Positions 10,101 to 25,100 of a DNA stretch of 64,000 bases are shown here, piece by piece (the stretch's first letter is position 1; each line of letters starts with the position of its first letter). The notes under the pieces are model-generated. The model ran no database searches, had not been told where the DNA came from, and saw only the letters and a list, made by a program, of their open reading frames with translations. A program made the position numbers and the translations under genes. The stretch is from Panopea generosa (Eukaryota; Mollusca; Bivalvia; Adapedonta; Hiatellidae): positions 96,697,582 through 96,761,581 of the forward strand of contig CM055897.1 in assembly GCA_029582155.1 (NCBI GenBank). Direction: 5' to 3'.

Positions 10101-13100
10101 CACTTCTAAACCTAATTTTGATCATGTATGCAATTTCTAGTCAATCAATCGCCTGAAAACTTTCGAAGAGGGTCACTCCACAAGTTGCTGACAGACCAAC
10201 TAGCGCAGTGAATCCTACATTTTACACACACCCTCTCAAATATTTTACTTTCAAAGGTGACGTTGACCTTAAAACAATTTTATAACTGATTTTGTCTTTG
10301 ACATACATATTCAACGTCTGGAATTGTTTGAATTATTTTCAGTAGCTTGGCAATAATAGCCATGTCTTTGTTTTGTGTCGTCACTTAAAGGAAAAAAACT
10401 TATGCAAAGTTAACCACTTAATGACTACAATATATGCCAATTAAACCCTCCAACACCCTCTCTCCCTGAAAAAAAAACAACAAGCCGTTACCATGCCAAT
10501 ATCCACTTAATAAATGTCATTCGACTTGCCAATGCTTGCAAAAACAGGCAATTCAGACAATATATGTTACGCCGACAATTCATGTAGCATAAAGCTTTAA
10601 AGCAAGACACATTGTTAAAGAAGTAATTATAGAGAAATGATAATATTATTCAAACTTACATCACTTATCTGTTCTCCTCTTAATCGGTGCAGCTCATTTT
10701 CATGTCTGTTTAACTTCTCTTCTTTCTCATTATCTCTCTCCAGTTTAAGCTGCCTCTCTGTTTAATTAAAGAGATCAATCCAAAATAAGTTGTATTATGT
10801 GTTAAATTAAAACAACCAAATCAAAGACAAGCCACAGCTGATCTGCCATACCATGACAAAATTACTTTTTGTTGGTATTCACTCATAAAAATAAAATTAT
10901 GTAAGTGAAATTGATATTTTGGAAATTTGCATCAGTGAATATTTCTTTTCCAAAATACAACAACTATTTTCACTCATCCTTTTTTTCCCTGTTAAGTAAA
11001 AACACTATCAGCACTAATGCACTCAAGTCTTTGGTTAATTTATTATTTCTAAATGTTTAATTTTACAGGAATTGGAGGTTCGCATTACAGAATCATTTTC
11101 TGAAGAAATCTTCAACCACTGGAACAATGGTTTCCATTTTTCTTTTTTCTTTTTTTTGTCACATTTTGACCATCGTGTTGTTTTTTCTTGCTCTACAAAT
11201 TTTTTCTTGGTATCAATAAATGCTTGCTCTTATTCAGAAAGACAACAGCCTTTATTTTCCAAGCACTTAATGTACTCTGAGGATGAAAATAGATGGGTTA
11301 GCTCTATATTTTTATCATCCATATTGTATTTTCAGTCATATTTTATTGACGATTAAATGATTATATGATACAGTCAAGCAGAAATCCAGCTAATTATAAA
11401 TATACATGTTTCCTGTATGTATGTACAAAGCGAGTCTGTACTGGCAGAAAAATGTGCGTCAAATGTATTTGTCAATTTTCTTTGCATAAAAAATGCAGAT
11501 ACACAGCTGATCTGGAGCACTTTGGAGCGGTTTTCATTTTTTAATTTCAACCATCCAAAAAGCATAGCTTACTGAAGCTATGTTGAATTAATTTCGCACT
11601 GGAAAGGAAAACAAAAACTCCAGGACCATCCTGCAAACGTTTCAGCCAAACTTAGTTAGATTTGGTTCAGAGAATAATATTTTTAAATCTCCACCAATGA
11701 AATGCATGACTTACCCACGCAACCATGTTGAATGAAATGAAAAACATTATAATGTTTGTTGAGGATCACCCAGAGAACATTCTTACCAGATAAAACAATA
11801 CCTAAAACTTACCAGTACGGTGAGTTGGTTGTATCTTACTAGATAAAACAATACCTAATACTTACCAGTATGGTGAGTTGGTTGTATCTTACCAGATAAA
11901 ACAATACCTAAAACTTACCAGTATGGCGAGGTGGTTGTATCTGAATGAGATCATTGAACATTTCCATATGACGTTTCAACAAATCTGGGTCACCCGCAGC
12001 TTTTGTCGATTTCTGTGCTGGTTGTTCAGGGTCACACACAGTCTTTATTGTTGACTTCTGTGCTTGTCGTCTAGGGTAATCCACAACACTTTTTGTTGAC
12101 ATCTGTGATGACTGTTTAGAGACACTCCCAGCTTTTGTTGTTGACTTAGGTGCTGAAGGTCCTCTATTAAGGTGTTTGGACTCGGTGACTGAGGATTTCC
12201 CAGCACCAACAAAGTATTGCTGAAGTAGGGAAGACTTCGTTGACTTCTCTAACATCACATTTTCCACCAGTTTGGACTGTGCATTAGAAATAAAATATTT
12301 TGTAATTTTTTACTGATGTTAGTAATGTAACATTTTGAAAGAAAAAAAGATGAAATTCCCATTAAAACATACCAGTAACAATAATCTACATTTACTACTA
12401 ACCTTTCAGAGTTTTGAAATGATCTTTTAATAAATTGACAATATTCAAGTTTGAAATTAAATCAATCATGCAGAATGGATGAAGTGCAGAGCCTTCATTT
12501 TAAACCATTAAACACATAAATAACTGCTCCTACTCTTTTTAACGATCAGAAATATGGCTAACCTACAAACTGGAATAGCATCTGATATAATAAACACTTA
12601 CAGACACTTCATTTTGTATTACCATGTATAAAACACTTTCAAATTTATATATTATTTAGGAATATTCAAGATTCTTTGCTTAATTTTCAAAGAAACAAAT
12701 CAAGTCAATCAATAGGGTTAGGGTTAGGGTTATATATATATATATTTTATGGGGTTTACCACCTTTTCAACACATTTCAGGTTCTATATATATGGCATAT
12801 CCAGTTTTATTGATGGAGGAAGATCTCAGAATGAATCTGAGTATAACCACTGTCCTTCCGCAAGTAACTGGTAAACTTTCTCACATGAAGTTTTTGGAGT
12901 GAGTGAGAGACTTGAACCTACGACCTTAGTGGGGAGAATTATGAGATCTTGAGACGGTGCCTCTGACCACTCAGCCATCAACCAATCAATATTAAATCAA
13001 GAATTTGGCAGTCAAATGTCTAGTCTACATCAGTTAAACACAAAGTGAGACTGTTAAGAAGGTCAAGGTCTTCCGAAAAAAAAAAATGCTTTATGGTGTA

Positions 13101-16100
13101 AACACTACCCATTACCCCTAAAATTGGTAACTTCTGGCCAAATAAGTCTCAAGAAACCGGCCCATAGCAAAAGTTATGGTAATGGATAAGTAACCAGTGA
13201 AAAAGAATCTCATTAATATGGGACAGTGGTAAATATTACTTTTCAAAGCTGTACTAATTCTTGGGAAATGAACCTGTTACAGAATGTAAAGTAAGTTAGA
13301 TGCTGACAAGGCAATGTTAAAGACAGACATATCCACACAGAGTTTAACTTTTAAGTGTAACCTGACTTTAAATGGCTATCAGTCATCAACTGATTTTCTG
13401 TGTGATAAATTTCTAATGGCAACATAAATATAATTTTCAGAAGAGTTTTGCACATGACCTCGATCAGGTAACATTTGACTGACTAAATGGGATTTGGTAT
13501 CTTGCTTAGATGAAAACAAATTATAAACTGTATGCTAGAAGCTGAATCTTTACCTTAAAACCCATCTGACCATTCTTCGTTTCATTCTGGTATTCTTCAA
13601 TCCTTTTTAAGAAGATATTGTCCTCTTTAGGAACATCTGGTGTATCGGTATTTATCTGTTTTAGTTTTACCTGCTTCTTCTGTAAAGGTGCAACAACAAA
13701 GGGACAAATAAACCAGATTTAAAGGCATTAAACACCATTAAATTGTATATAATATGTATACAGAACTTTCAATTTGCGGACACTCAAAAACCTGCACAAT
13801 ATCCTGTTTTTACGCAAAGCATTGTTAATACAATGCGTACCAAAACAGCTGTTTCACATGCCTGTATTTTGATAAACAGGAAACAGCCAGTTGAAATGGT
13901 TCCCAGTTATTACGGTTTGTACCTGACAAGCTATTAGCAGAGCGAAAGTAGAGACGATTACCAGTTTATTCATCTTCTAATACAGGATTTCGAGTTACTT
14001 TTTGTTCCCAACACCAGTTTCTTTAATAAGTAGTTTTAAAACAAAATTATTTAACATTGTCAACAACGAATTAGACCAGAAATTCAGAGTTGCAGGCAGC
14101 TGCATTTGTGCAAGAAACTTTAAGTTTGTTCAGTCACATTTGATACAATACTGATAATGCAAACCAAGAGTTGCAGGCAGCAACAATTTTACAATACTGT
14201 GCATTTAATATAAAATAGTTTAATTAAGATAAGGCATTTGAATTACTTTCATTAAGACAATTCTCCATGTTTCACTCAATTATTGTAAACTTACTGAGTG
14301 AAAATCACCTAATTAAATCTCTTTGATTATAAGATTTCACTCAATTATTTTAATTTTGAAGAGTTTTCACCCTATTCAGTCAATTCTTATCTGGGTAATA
14401 AGGGTAAATTCAACTGCAGTCAGGTAACTCCTTCTGCATTAGTTAACTAGTGTATGAAGACTTCTGTTTGTATGAGGGGTGTCACAAACTTTTATAGAAT
14501 TTTGCTGCAATATATATTTATTAATGAACGGATTTTGATGATATTTACTTGGAACACTATTCAACCTATTGTCTATCAGATTTTAGCAACTTTCATTTAT
14601 CAGCGTAGTAGAAATTTTTTTTTCATGTCACCATAGTAACTAACCATTGTATAGGTGGGTCAGGTTAAATTATACACAGGTAAGATGGCATTGTCCATAT
14701 TTTCCCTTCATTGTGTCATAATAATGGCACGACATTGTGTGGCTATTGTACGCCGTCGTGTGAATGTTCGCTCCAAATTTCGATGTCATATCTGTTGTAA
14801 CAGTAGTTTTGGGATACAAAACATACAAAGGTTGGTTGTCAATGTTATCAGAACAAGAGGCCCAATAGGGCCTGAAGATGGCTCATAATGGTCATAGCAC
14901 TTTTTGAAATATCACAATATTTACCCTCTTTGGGGGGTAGTCTTAACGACTTATGAATACCCCCACCACACCCATACTGAACAAAAGGTAAATTGCTATG
15001 AAAAGGAATTACTTTAAATTCCACTACCATTCATCTGTAAAATAAAAATATAGTCCCTGTAAAGAACCCTTATACAACCCAGCCCCTTGATTTGTCAGAA
15101 CTTCAATCACCCACTCTTAGGGATTTGTTATGAGCAGAAATGCTTTAGATTTAAATAGAAGTTTATTGTACACATGGATGCGAAAATGAAAAACAATCAG
15201 TTTTCCCTACAATATTCCTAGTATGTAAAAGTGAAAGTCACCTTGCAGGGCCCCAATATATCCCAGCCCCTTGATATGCAGAATCTGCAATTCTTGCTGA
15301 TGTAAGGATAATTTATAACAAATATGAACTAGTTTGACTGAAAGGTTATTGAGGAAGATTTATGAAAATTTCCAATTTTTACCATATTGCCCCTCACCCC
15401 CTGGCCCATTATGAAAATTCTATTCTCTTTATTGAACAAAATCAAATTAACTCTACTAGACAAGGCTTTAGATCTCAAATTGAACAACATATTTACACAA
15501 TTGGACAAAAAAAAATTGAACAATAATTTTGCCTAAATGGATGAAAAAAAGGGAAATTTCTGTTTTCTCATAGTATCCCTATGTAAAATTCTTAGTCTCC
15601 TTAAAGGGCCCCTATAAATATTAGCCCCTTAATTCTTATCTCTATTCAAAGCCCTACACATATGGATAATTTTGTGCCAAGTATGAACAAACCTGACTTA
15701 ACAGTTCTTAAGAAAACGATTTTTGTAATTATCAATTTTTACTATTTTGGGGCCCCTCCTGACCCCTTAAGACAGTTGAACTCATTCATTTTTACAAATC
15801 TGAATCTCCCTGACCAAACAATGCTTCTGTGAGAAAAAAGGGACACCATTTGAACAAATCTAACAGAACTATAGTTAGTTATCATTACTACATAAATATT
15901 TCCAAAATCTGTTGGGCGGTTCATGAGAAGATTTATAATTTTTGGACTATTTTTAATAACAACATCCATCTTAAATTTCAGATCGAAAAAAAAAATCTTT
16001 TCCCAGTGATCACTGGTGTGAGGTTCTTAATCGAACCATAAATATGTAAGTTATAACACCAAAACAAAACATTTATTTAAAAATCCAATCACAACTAAAG

Positions 16101-19100
16101 AAGATATGGTCCGAACAGCAGTGGACAGACGGTGCTGTGACCTTGACCATTGAAGAAAAGACCCAAGACATTCACATGACACATCATCTTGTCCTTGTTA
16201 AACATTGTGCCGAGTTATTTAACAAGAGGGCCAAGATGTCCTTATATCGCTCACCTGACTGACCTTGAGTCACCCAACTTAAGTAGATTATATAATACAT
16301 GTACACTCAAAATTCCAGAAAAACGAGATGGGCATGTAATTAGAATTTTGATTTGTTTTGAAGATGTAACAGATGCGTATAAGAGTTCAAACTTGGTAGA
16401 GGTTCACCCATGGTAAATGTCAGTGAAACTACATCGAAATCAGGTCAGTAGATTCTGACAAGAAGGCTTTTGAAGTTTTTACTATAGCTGCCTATATAGT
16501 AAACTAGCACCTCACTTAGGCGGTCATGTTTTTTAACAAATCACAACGGCTTGAACAAACTAAGGAACATTTCTACGAAATTGTTTTAAAATCAAGCCAG
16601 TAGTTTCTGATAAGAAGATTTTTTAAAGTTCTTACTAATTAAACTTGCCCCGCCCACTGGCCGCCATGTTTTTTTAAGGAATCAAGATGGCTTGAACAAA
16701 CTTTGTAGAGGGTCACCAAAGGAACATTTCTGTGAAGTTAAATCAAAATTGGCCCAGTTGTTTCTGACAAGAAGATTTTTTAAGTTTTTACTTAAGCCTA
16801 TATAGTAAACTAACCCCACCCCCTGGCTGCCATGTTTTTTGACGAATCACTACGGTTTGAACAAACTTGGTGAAGGGTCCTCCAAAGAACATTTCAGTGA
16901 CATTATTTTAAAATCGAGCCAGTAATTTCTGACAAGAAGATTTTTTAAGTTTTAACTAATCAAACTTGCCCTGTCCTCTGGCAGCCATGTTTTTTGACAA
17001 ATCACGATGACTTAAACAAACTTGGTAGAGGGTCACCCAAGGAACATTTCTGTCAAGTTATATAAAAATTGACTCAGTTGTTTCTGACAAGAAGATTTTT
17101 TAAATTTTTACTATAGCTTATATAGTAAACTAACACCAACTCCTGGCCGCCATGTTTTTTGACGAATCACTACGGTTGGAACAAACTTGGTAGAGGGTCA
17201 CCCAACGAACATTTCTGTGAAATTATTTCAAATTCGTGCCAGTAGTTTCTGACAAGAAGATTTTTTAAGTTTACTATAGCTTATATAGTAAACTAACCCC
17301 ACCCCCTTGCCACCATGCTTTTTTGACGAATCACTACCGTTTGAACAAACTTGGTGAAGGGTCCTCCAAGGAACATTTCTGTGAAATTATTTTAAAATAG
17401 AGCCATTAGTTTCTGACAAGAAGATTTTTTTAAGTTTTTACTATAGCTTATATAGTAAACTTACCCAACCCTCTGACTGCCATGTTTTTTGACGAATCAC
17501 TATGGTTTGAACAAACTTGGTGAAGGGTCCTCCAAGGAACATTTCTGTGAAATTATTTTAAAATCGAGCAAGTAGTTTCTGACAAGAAGATTTTTTTAAG
17601 TTTTTATTAATTAAACTTGCCCCGCCCACTGGGGGCCATGTTTTTTGACGAATCAAGATGGCTTGAACAAACTTGGTAGAGAGTCACCCAAGGAACACTT
17701 CTGTGAAGTTATATCAAAATTGGCCCAGTGGTTTCAGAGGAGAATTTGTTAGAAGCTAAAAGTTAACGACAGACGACGGACACCAGGTGATCACAAAAGC
17801 CCACCTATGACTCTTCGGCTCAGGTGAGCTAAAAATTCAATAACAACTAAAGAAGATAAGGTCTGGACAAGAGGAAATACAGTGTATACATTGGATATCC
17901 AAACACTTGACATTGAGCTATGATCTTGACCTTTGACGAACAGATCCAAGTCATTACATGATACATCGTCCTGTCCTAGTAAACATTTGTGCCAAGTTAT
18001 TTTAAATTCCAATCACAACTGAAGGAGATATGTTGTGGAGGCAAGGACGAAGGCAGGGACGGATGCGGCCCATTTCTATACCCCGCTGCTCCGCTCTGTG
18101 AGCGGGGGGATAAAAATATCTAAGGTCCAGACCTTAAACTTTTAGAGTAAATGATTTTTAAAACTTGACTTAAAATGTGCTTATAAGCCCTGTGGCGTAT
18201 GTGTGGTCGAAAGATGCTGGTTCAAGAACTCGTCTGAGATCTGATAGCTATATAACTGCTGTGCAAGTTTGATTAAGATTCAATGAAAAATGAAGGTGCT
18301 ATCCTGTGTATTACATTTTCCCTATATAACTATGTAAAACAGTGACCCCTGTGGCAGCCCCAAATCTGACCCCAGGGACCCGACTTCAACAAATCTGTAA
18401 GAGGACTCATCATCAGGACCCTACATCAGTTCTCCAGATAACATTTTTTATAAGTAGGTATTTTACCCCCAAAATTGATTGATTGATTGAATATTAAGTG
18501 TCATTTTTATGCCATTGAGGGCTAATAAACGATCAGTTAACCTAACCACTGTTTCCTAGGATTAACCAGTACTCAAGCACACCCTGTGTCTGCAAATAAC
18601 TGATAACTTTCCCACTTGAATCAGTGGTGAGAGACAAATGATAATGAGACACAATGTCGTATATCAATCATCACGTAGACTTATTATTGCAATTTGTCAG
18701 GCGGGGGATTCTAACCCCCAAAATTGAAAAATGAGTTGAGTGTAATGAAGCATAAAGTCGTAAGATACATTAAAAACTTAGTTTTTGCAAAATTCAGAAT
18801 TTTCATTTATTTCAGTTAAAATCTTTTCTTACTTATATAATTTTATTTATATTAAGTAATTTACACTTTCATTTGCTATCTAAAACACATGGGTCTCCAA
18901 GTTATGAAATCATTATACATGTATTTTAAACTACGTTTTACTTGTTTCGAATAGAAAATTTGTTTTGGAGGAGTAACTTTACCCCCAACTTTTAAAAGTA
19001 AGGGGTAAATTTACCTCCATTTTATGAATATTTTTTTTTTTTTAAGTTAAATCATGAGGGTAAAATACCCCCAAAATAACCTTGTCTGGACCACTGTACT

Positions 19101-22100
19101 TGTAAAATATCTAAGGTCTAGGCCTTGAACTTTCAGAGAAAATTTATTTTAAAGTTTTGCTTAAAACGTGCTTATAAGCCCTGTGATGGGAGCATTTGTG
19201 GTAGAATGACGCTGGTTCTAGAACTTGCCCGAGATCTTATGGTTATATAACAGTTGTGCAGGTTTGGTTAAGATTTAATGAAAAATGAAGGTGTTATCGC
19301 GTGTACAAGAAAAAGGTTAACGGACAGACGGACAATTTACCATGACATAAGCCCTGCTGGACTTTGGCTATATCTAGTACTAGCCTTACGATGGAAGAAA
19401 CCTGCCTCAGCATTATATAAGAGTTTTACCACACCAAGACAACGCCCCTGTAGCCATTATGCAGCGTCCCTACAGATTGACATGAATTTTTTTTTTAACT
19501 CCAAATGATTGAAAACGCACCCTACTCACCAGATTTAGCGCTTTCACGTTTTTTATGTTCTGAAATCAGCGCTAAAAGGTAGGAAATTTTCTTGAACTGT
19601 CAGTAGCCAAACAGACCATTGTAGCTGGTTTTGACCAAGAGTGGTACAAGGACATTTTTGAACAAAGGGTCAAGAGACACGAGAAGTGCATTAAATTTAA
19701 TGGTGATTATATCAAGAACATTTAAACACCAACGTCAAACATAAACTTCAATTAATTTATGCAGATGATGTACCATCAAAATGACCTGCCCCATCTCCAG
19801 TACCCCTGTCTAATTCAGTTATAGCAGTAGTCTACCCAATTCCGGGACACCATTCATATGTGGTGTACATCAGTATTTGAATTACCGTATTTACCCTATG
19901 TATTGGGACACCCTATGTTTTGGGACACCCTTATTTTTCAGGAAAATAATTATTTTTTTGATAATAAGAATTGGGACATATTAGAATTTTTTAAAAAATC
20001 TGATAATTTTTCGTCCCTAAGTTTTGGGACACCTGTATTTTTATTTTTTTTGGACATTGTTATCTCCGAAAAATGCGAAGTTTTATAAATTTTAATCCCA
20101 AAATATCCATGAAAAACATTGCCTGTACATCGTAATTTTCTATTTCTGATAATAATTAAAGATTAGGTAAAATAGTTATTGCTCTCTTTATTATTTAAAG
20201 TCTATAATTTGCCATACCTGTAACTAAATAATTCCTTTGTTATAAGTTTTAATCCCGAATTATACATGAAAAAAAACAACAACATTGCCTCGGGCATCGT
20301 TCCTTTGCATGTAAACGTGTGATTAAACAATCAGGTGGTACATAGCCTGCTTACACAATTCCCCAATTAACTGACCTATTTATATCTAAACACCGATTTT
20401 ATGACGCTGTTTTGTTGTATGATTGACAACTGTTTACACGACACCACAACAAACTGATATTAATTTATCTTTAAACACATGTTCGTTTCGCCGAAGTGAA
20501 ATAACACGCGACGTTAAAGTGATGCAAGAAACTGTCAGAGTTGACATCATCGCATATTGGCAAAAGGTCAAAATTAAATTGTGTCAGTGGAAAAAGAAAT
20601 AGACATAAGCGTGTAATGTACATACAATTCTTTAAATTTAATGGGTATAGAGACTGTAAGCAATGTATTGATGTTTTATGCATAATAAAATATACTACAC
20701 GAAAATTTATCGGCATTATTTTTTTTTAACAAATATAACTTGATATAGAATTGTATAAATGCCGGTAGAGAATGCATCACTCGTGTCCATAAGATTAGTA
20801 CATAACCAATCGAGATTGAAAATTTAGACTGGTTCACATTTATTTATTATACTTTACCGATACCGCAATGGTAATTTTTGTGGAATAAGTCTGACTTTGT
20901 TCTATTGTGTATCCGTGACATGTTCGTATGATGAAATTGACATGATGCCGTGTGTATTTTATTTATGAATAGCGAGGGATTTTCCAAAATACTTAGTTTT
21001 ATTTTAAATGATTAATTGGGTCATTTTTGTGCCGATAAAAATTATGAAAATAAGTTGGTTCTTTCTTTTTTGGGAAATCTCTCGCTTGTCAATGGTTAAA
21101 ATATGTGTTGGGGTGCATTTATGCGCGAGTCATCAAAAGAAGCGCGAGTAAGTTCGGGACGTATAAAGGCAGCACGATTTCAACCAATTATATCGTCAAA
21201 AAGACAACTGTTCTCTGATTGGAAAATGTTATTTTTTTAACCACACCCAGTTTCAAACAAACAATTACCTTTAATTATTTTCTATTTCAATATAAAAAAT
21301 CTTTGTTATAATCTTAACTATAGTGCCCCTTTATTTAATTCTCAAACTGTGTCAAACTGACGCACATGTATCGGCATACATCAAAAGAGTTTTGGTCGGC
21401 GTACTTCAAAGCACGTGGGCACGCTACATCGAGACTGAAGTTTTGCAAAGTATAAAAGGAAATTACAATACAATTTACGGATAAGGGTGTTTTGTATTTA
21501 TACAAATTGAAAACAAACGATTATGGTTTGTGTCAATTGGATAAAAAAACAATGGATTAAAGAAAACAAATGAAAACACGAACGTAGGTTTGGTAATTGA
21601 ATTATTTATTTATGTAATTAGTGTACATACCTAATTGCTATGTAACTGTTTGTAGTTATATCTGTGATATTTTAGTGAATGCTACATTAAAAGTACGCTT
21701 ACCGTTATCTATACGGAACATAGAAATACCGAAATTACCGTATTCACCCTATGTATTGGGACAGTAAAAAAAATAATTATTTTTTAAAAAATAAGTATTG
21801 GGACAGCAAAAAAATTAATTATTTGTTGCTGTCCCAATACATAGGGTAAATACGGTAATTAACAGCATTCGATACACCCGATTATCATTCCTGGGATCTG
21901 CTGGGTGATTCACCAATATTAGACACACATGATCTCTGTAAGTCACAGATAGGAGACTCATGGACGCTGAACAAAGCTCACAACCAATCATCATTTGGAG
22001 TCAAGGGTCCATTGTGTCAAAACAAAATACTGCCAATAGAGATTGTTGATATTTACATTGATAATATCAAGAAAACGGTGATTTTCAAAAAGGGAGTACG

Positions 22101-25100
22101 ATTTACAAATCACTTCCGACCTTTCTGTAACTTGGAGACTAGCTGACAAAATGTACCTGCTTTTTTTTTTCCTTCCTTTTCTCCATCTTTTCCTGTTTCT
22201 TTTCTGATGCTTCGATCTGGCCCATTCTCTGCTTGAATGCCTCTTCCTCTTTCTTTCTTTTTTCTTCCTGCACTTTTAACTCCTGTAGTATAACTTGATC
22301 GTGCACCATTGCAGGCCTGTGGAATGTATGGCAATATCTTATTTATTCACCTTATCTGCTGTTCAACTACAGAAAATTGCTGTTTAGTCATTTGAAAACG
22401 TAGGTTTTTTAATCAGATTAAAGTATTTTTTTTAAGATTTAAGTCACATTATAAGTATATAGTCAAACTTTTTGTTGCTTATACAAGTTAATTTGTTCTG
22501 AAAGCATACCTATATTCCCTTTTAATGCACCCCCTGTAATAAACGTCCCCACCTATTTTTCTGGAAAATCAAAAAATAAAACGTATATGCGAGTTGAGAG
22601 TGTATTCGCCCATCTTTCCCAGATCGATTATTTTGTTACACAAACAACAATTAGCAGAGTGTTTATCACCTTTGAACTCTCTAACCCATTGTTTATATCT
22701 TCACAAACAAACATTCATATTCTGATGTTTCTCCAAAATCAAAAGAATTGAGTAGTGATGTACAACTCCAGTCAATTTTAATATCTCCAGTTCAATAGTT
22801 ATGATTTATGGATAACTTAAAGGGTACCGCATGTCAGAATATAAATGGCCATTTATCGTTAAATAAACATGTAACTTACACAAAAATCAACAAATTTTAA
22901 TTGAACGAAATTTATCAAGTGAGAAAAACGATATTAAATATCATGATTTCAAGCGTTTCCTATATATCATGGGTGCCGCCATTTTAAAGCTCTTTTATGT
23001 TGGAGGTTTTCGGTGACGTCATAGCTGCACTTCCGTTCTAGTTCTCGCGAAAATTTTATTGTGTCGTTAGTGACTGCTCTCAACTGATACTCTTTTGTAT
23101 ATACACTAATTCACGTAAACAATTGATAGACAGATATACAGTACATTAGTGAACATCAAAGAAAGACAATTAAACGCGAAAACTATTCTGAATTGAAGGA
23201 TTAACCATAAACATTGTTTTCTTCAGCGGAATAAGTGAGTGGAGTAATGCGATATGTTTTGTGGGCAGCGTTGATTTTAGTTTTCCTAATATGTGATTTC
23301 ACATTGCCTCAGTGTCAAGCTTCTGGTGACATCACGCGCAAAACGCCTTTATACTTTGGGGTAGGACTTAAGATTGCAGAATGAAGCTTACCAATGCCTT
23401 GGCGTACTACTACCCAAGCATACAATTCCTGATGATTTCAGTACGAAGATGACCATATGCGACATACGTATAGACTTAGTGTATATTATCCAGTGGGAAG
23501 CTCTTAAAAATGTGCTAATAACATATAGCTCAGCTGATTTCTGAAATTTAATTTGTAATTTTATATACTCTTCCAAAATATTGCGAAATTGATATAGCAA
23601 ACTTTCACAATCTTATAATTGCAGGCTGTTTAAACAGGTGTGATAATCGAATTAGCAATAAAAACAAGAGGTTAATGCCAAAACATAAGGTGTGAAAACG
23701 ACATGGTATCTAAAAGTTATTATTTAAATACAAATTAAGGCCAATTAATTGTGAAAGGCCCGATTAGCTCAGTCAGTTACGTGTCTAACTATCAATCCAG
23801 GTGTCTCGAGTTTGAATCCCCACCCGGCGACAGTCTCTGTGATGACTGACATACAACATTGTGTCTCAAAAATTTTTTGTCTCTCACTGCTGATTCGAGT
23901 GGAAAAATTATCAGTTACTTGCGGTTGTTGGGTGTGCTCGAGTACTGGTTAACTTTTGCAGGAAACAGTGGTTAGGTTAACTGAACATCTGTACAGTAAA
24001 CCCTCGATGGCAAAAAATGATGCTAAATATTCAGTCAACCATTAATTGTTCATAAACTCATTTTATTAATTTTATAATTAATAGGCAATTTAGTTTATTG
24101 ATATATGGCTTTTTCACAGTCAACTAGGTCATTATTCTTGAATAGACATTTGAACTACCTCTACTTCGTAATGAAAAAAGATAGAGTAAAACCTTTGTTC
24201 CTTTATTTATTCATTAATACATGAAAAGTTTTTTTACTGTTAAAATAGTGTTCTGGTATACAATTTATGAAAAATATTCATAAAATCATTTAACAAATTT
24301 TTTTTACGTGTATGTTTGCATTGATATTGAAACCCTAATTAACTGAAAATGTTTAAATAAGTAATAAGGCATAATATTTTGTGATATAACACCCTGTAAT
24401 AAACCATGGGGTCATTAAACCTGGGGTGATTACGCTTATTAGGGTACAATATGCACACTGTGGCAGGGTATTTCTCAATACCACATGGTGTGAATGTGGT
24501 GTGGGTGAATTATGAAAGCTGAGCAGGGTGCCAGTAGCTGGACAGTAACATACACTTTGTGCAATATGCCTGTAGACATTATATTCCATATGACACTCCC
24601 TATAAGGAGACACATTCATATATGTTCAGAGAACTGGTAGAATAGATAATCATCATATATCAAATTGGGTAGTAACACCATTTGAATAACCAAAAGACAG
24701 TGCCAGTTATGTAAAACAACACAAAAAAAACCAACTCATTCATGCTTCATCTAAATTTACTAAAAAGGGTATGAAATCAAAATTTTATCAGCCATTTCTC
24801 AGTACGCAACAATGGCCGCACCAGCTAAACACGATAAGAAAAGAGATATAATATTATTTCTTATTCTCTCTTAGACAGGTAAATATATGTAACAAAACAT
24901 TTTCCCTTAAATTCCATTCCTGGTCTAATTAGTGTTTTTTTTGATAATGTATTGACTGAGTAGCAAACAGTATATACCCTGATAGTACAGCATGAATGTG
25001 CAGGCTCGCCTGGGTCTACATCAACACTGACGGCAATAATTACTTTTTTTATCAAGCTAAGGGTAATTTTACTATTTTGAAAAATTCAATTATCAATGTC

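Noticed and set aside
12715-12735. Chromosome end or fusion point from TTAGGG repeats
   Set aside because: Only three units, located inside a SINE insertion flanked by a target-site duplication.
23753-23830. Apparent tRNA gene (box A and box B)
   Set aside because: It is the head of a 288-bp SINE with a target-site duplication; the cloverleaf pairing is poor and truncated copies lie elsewhere in the window.
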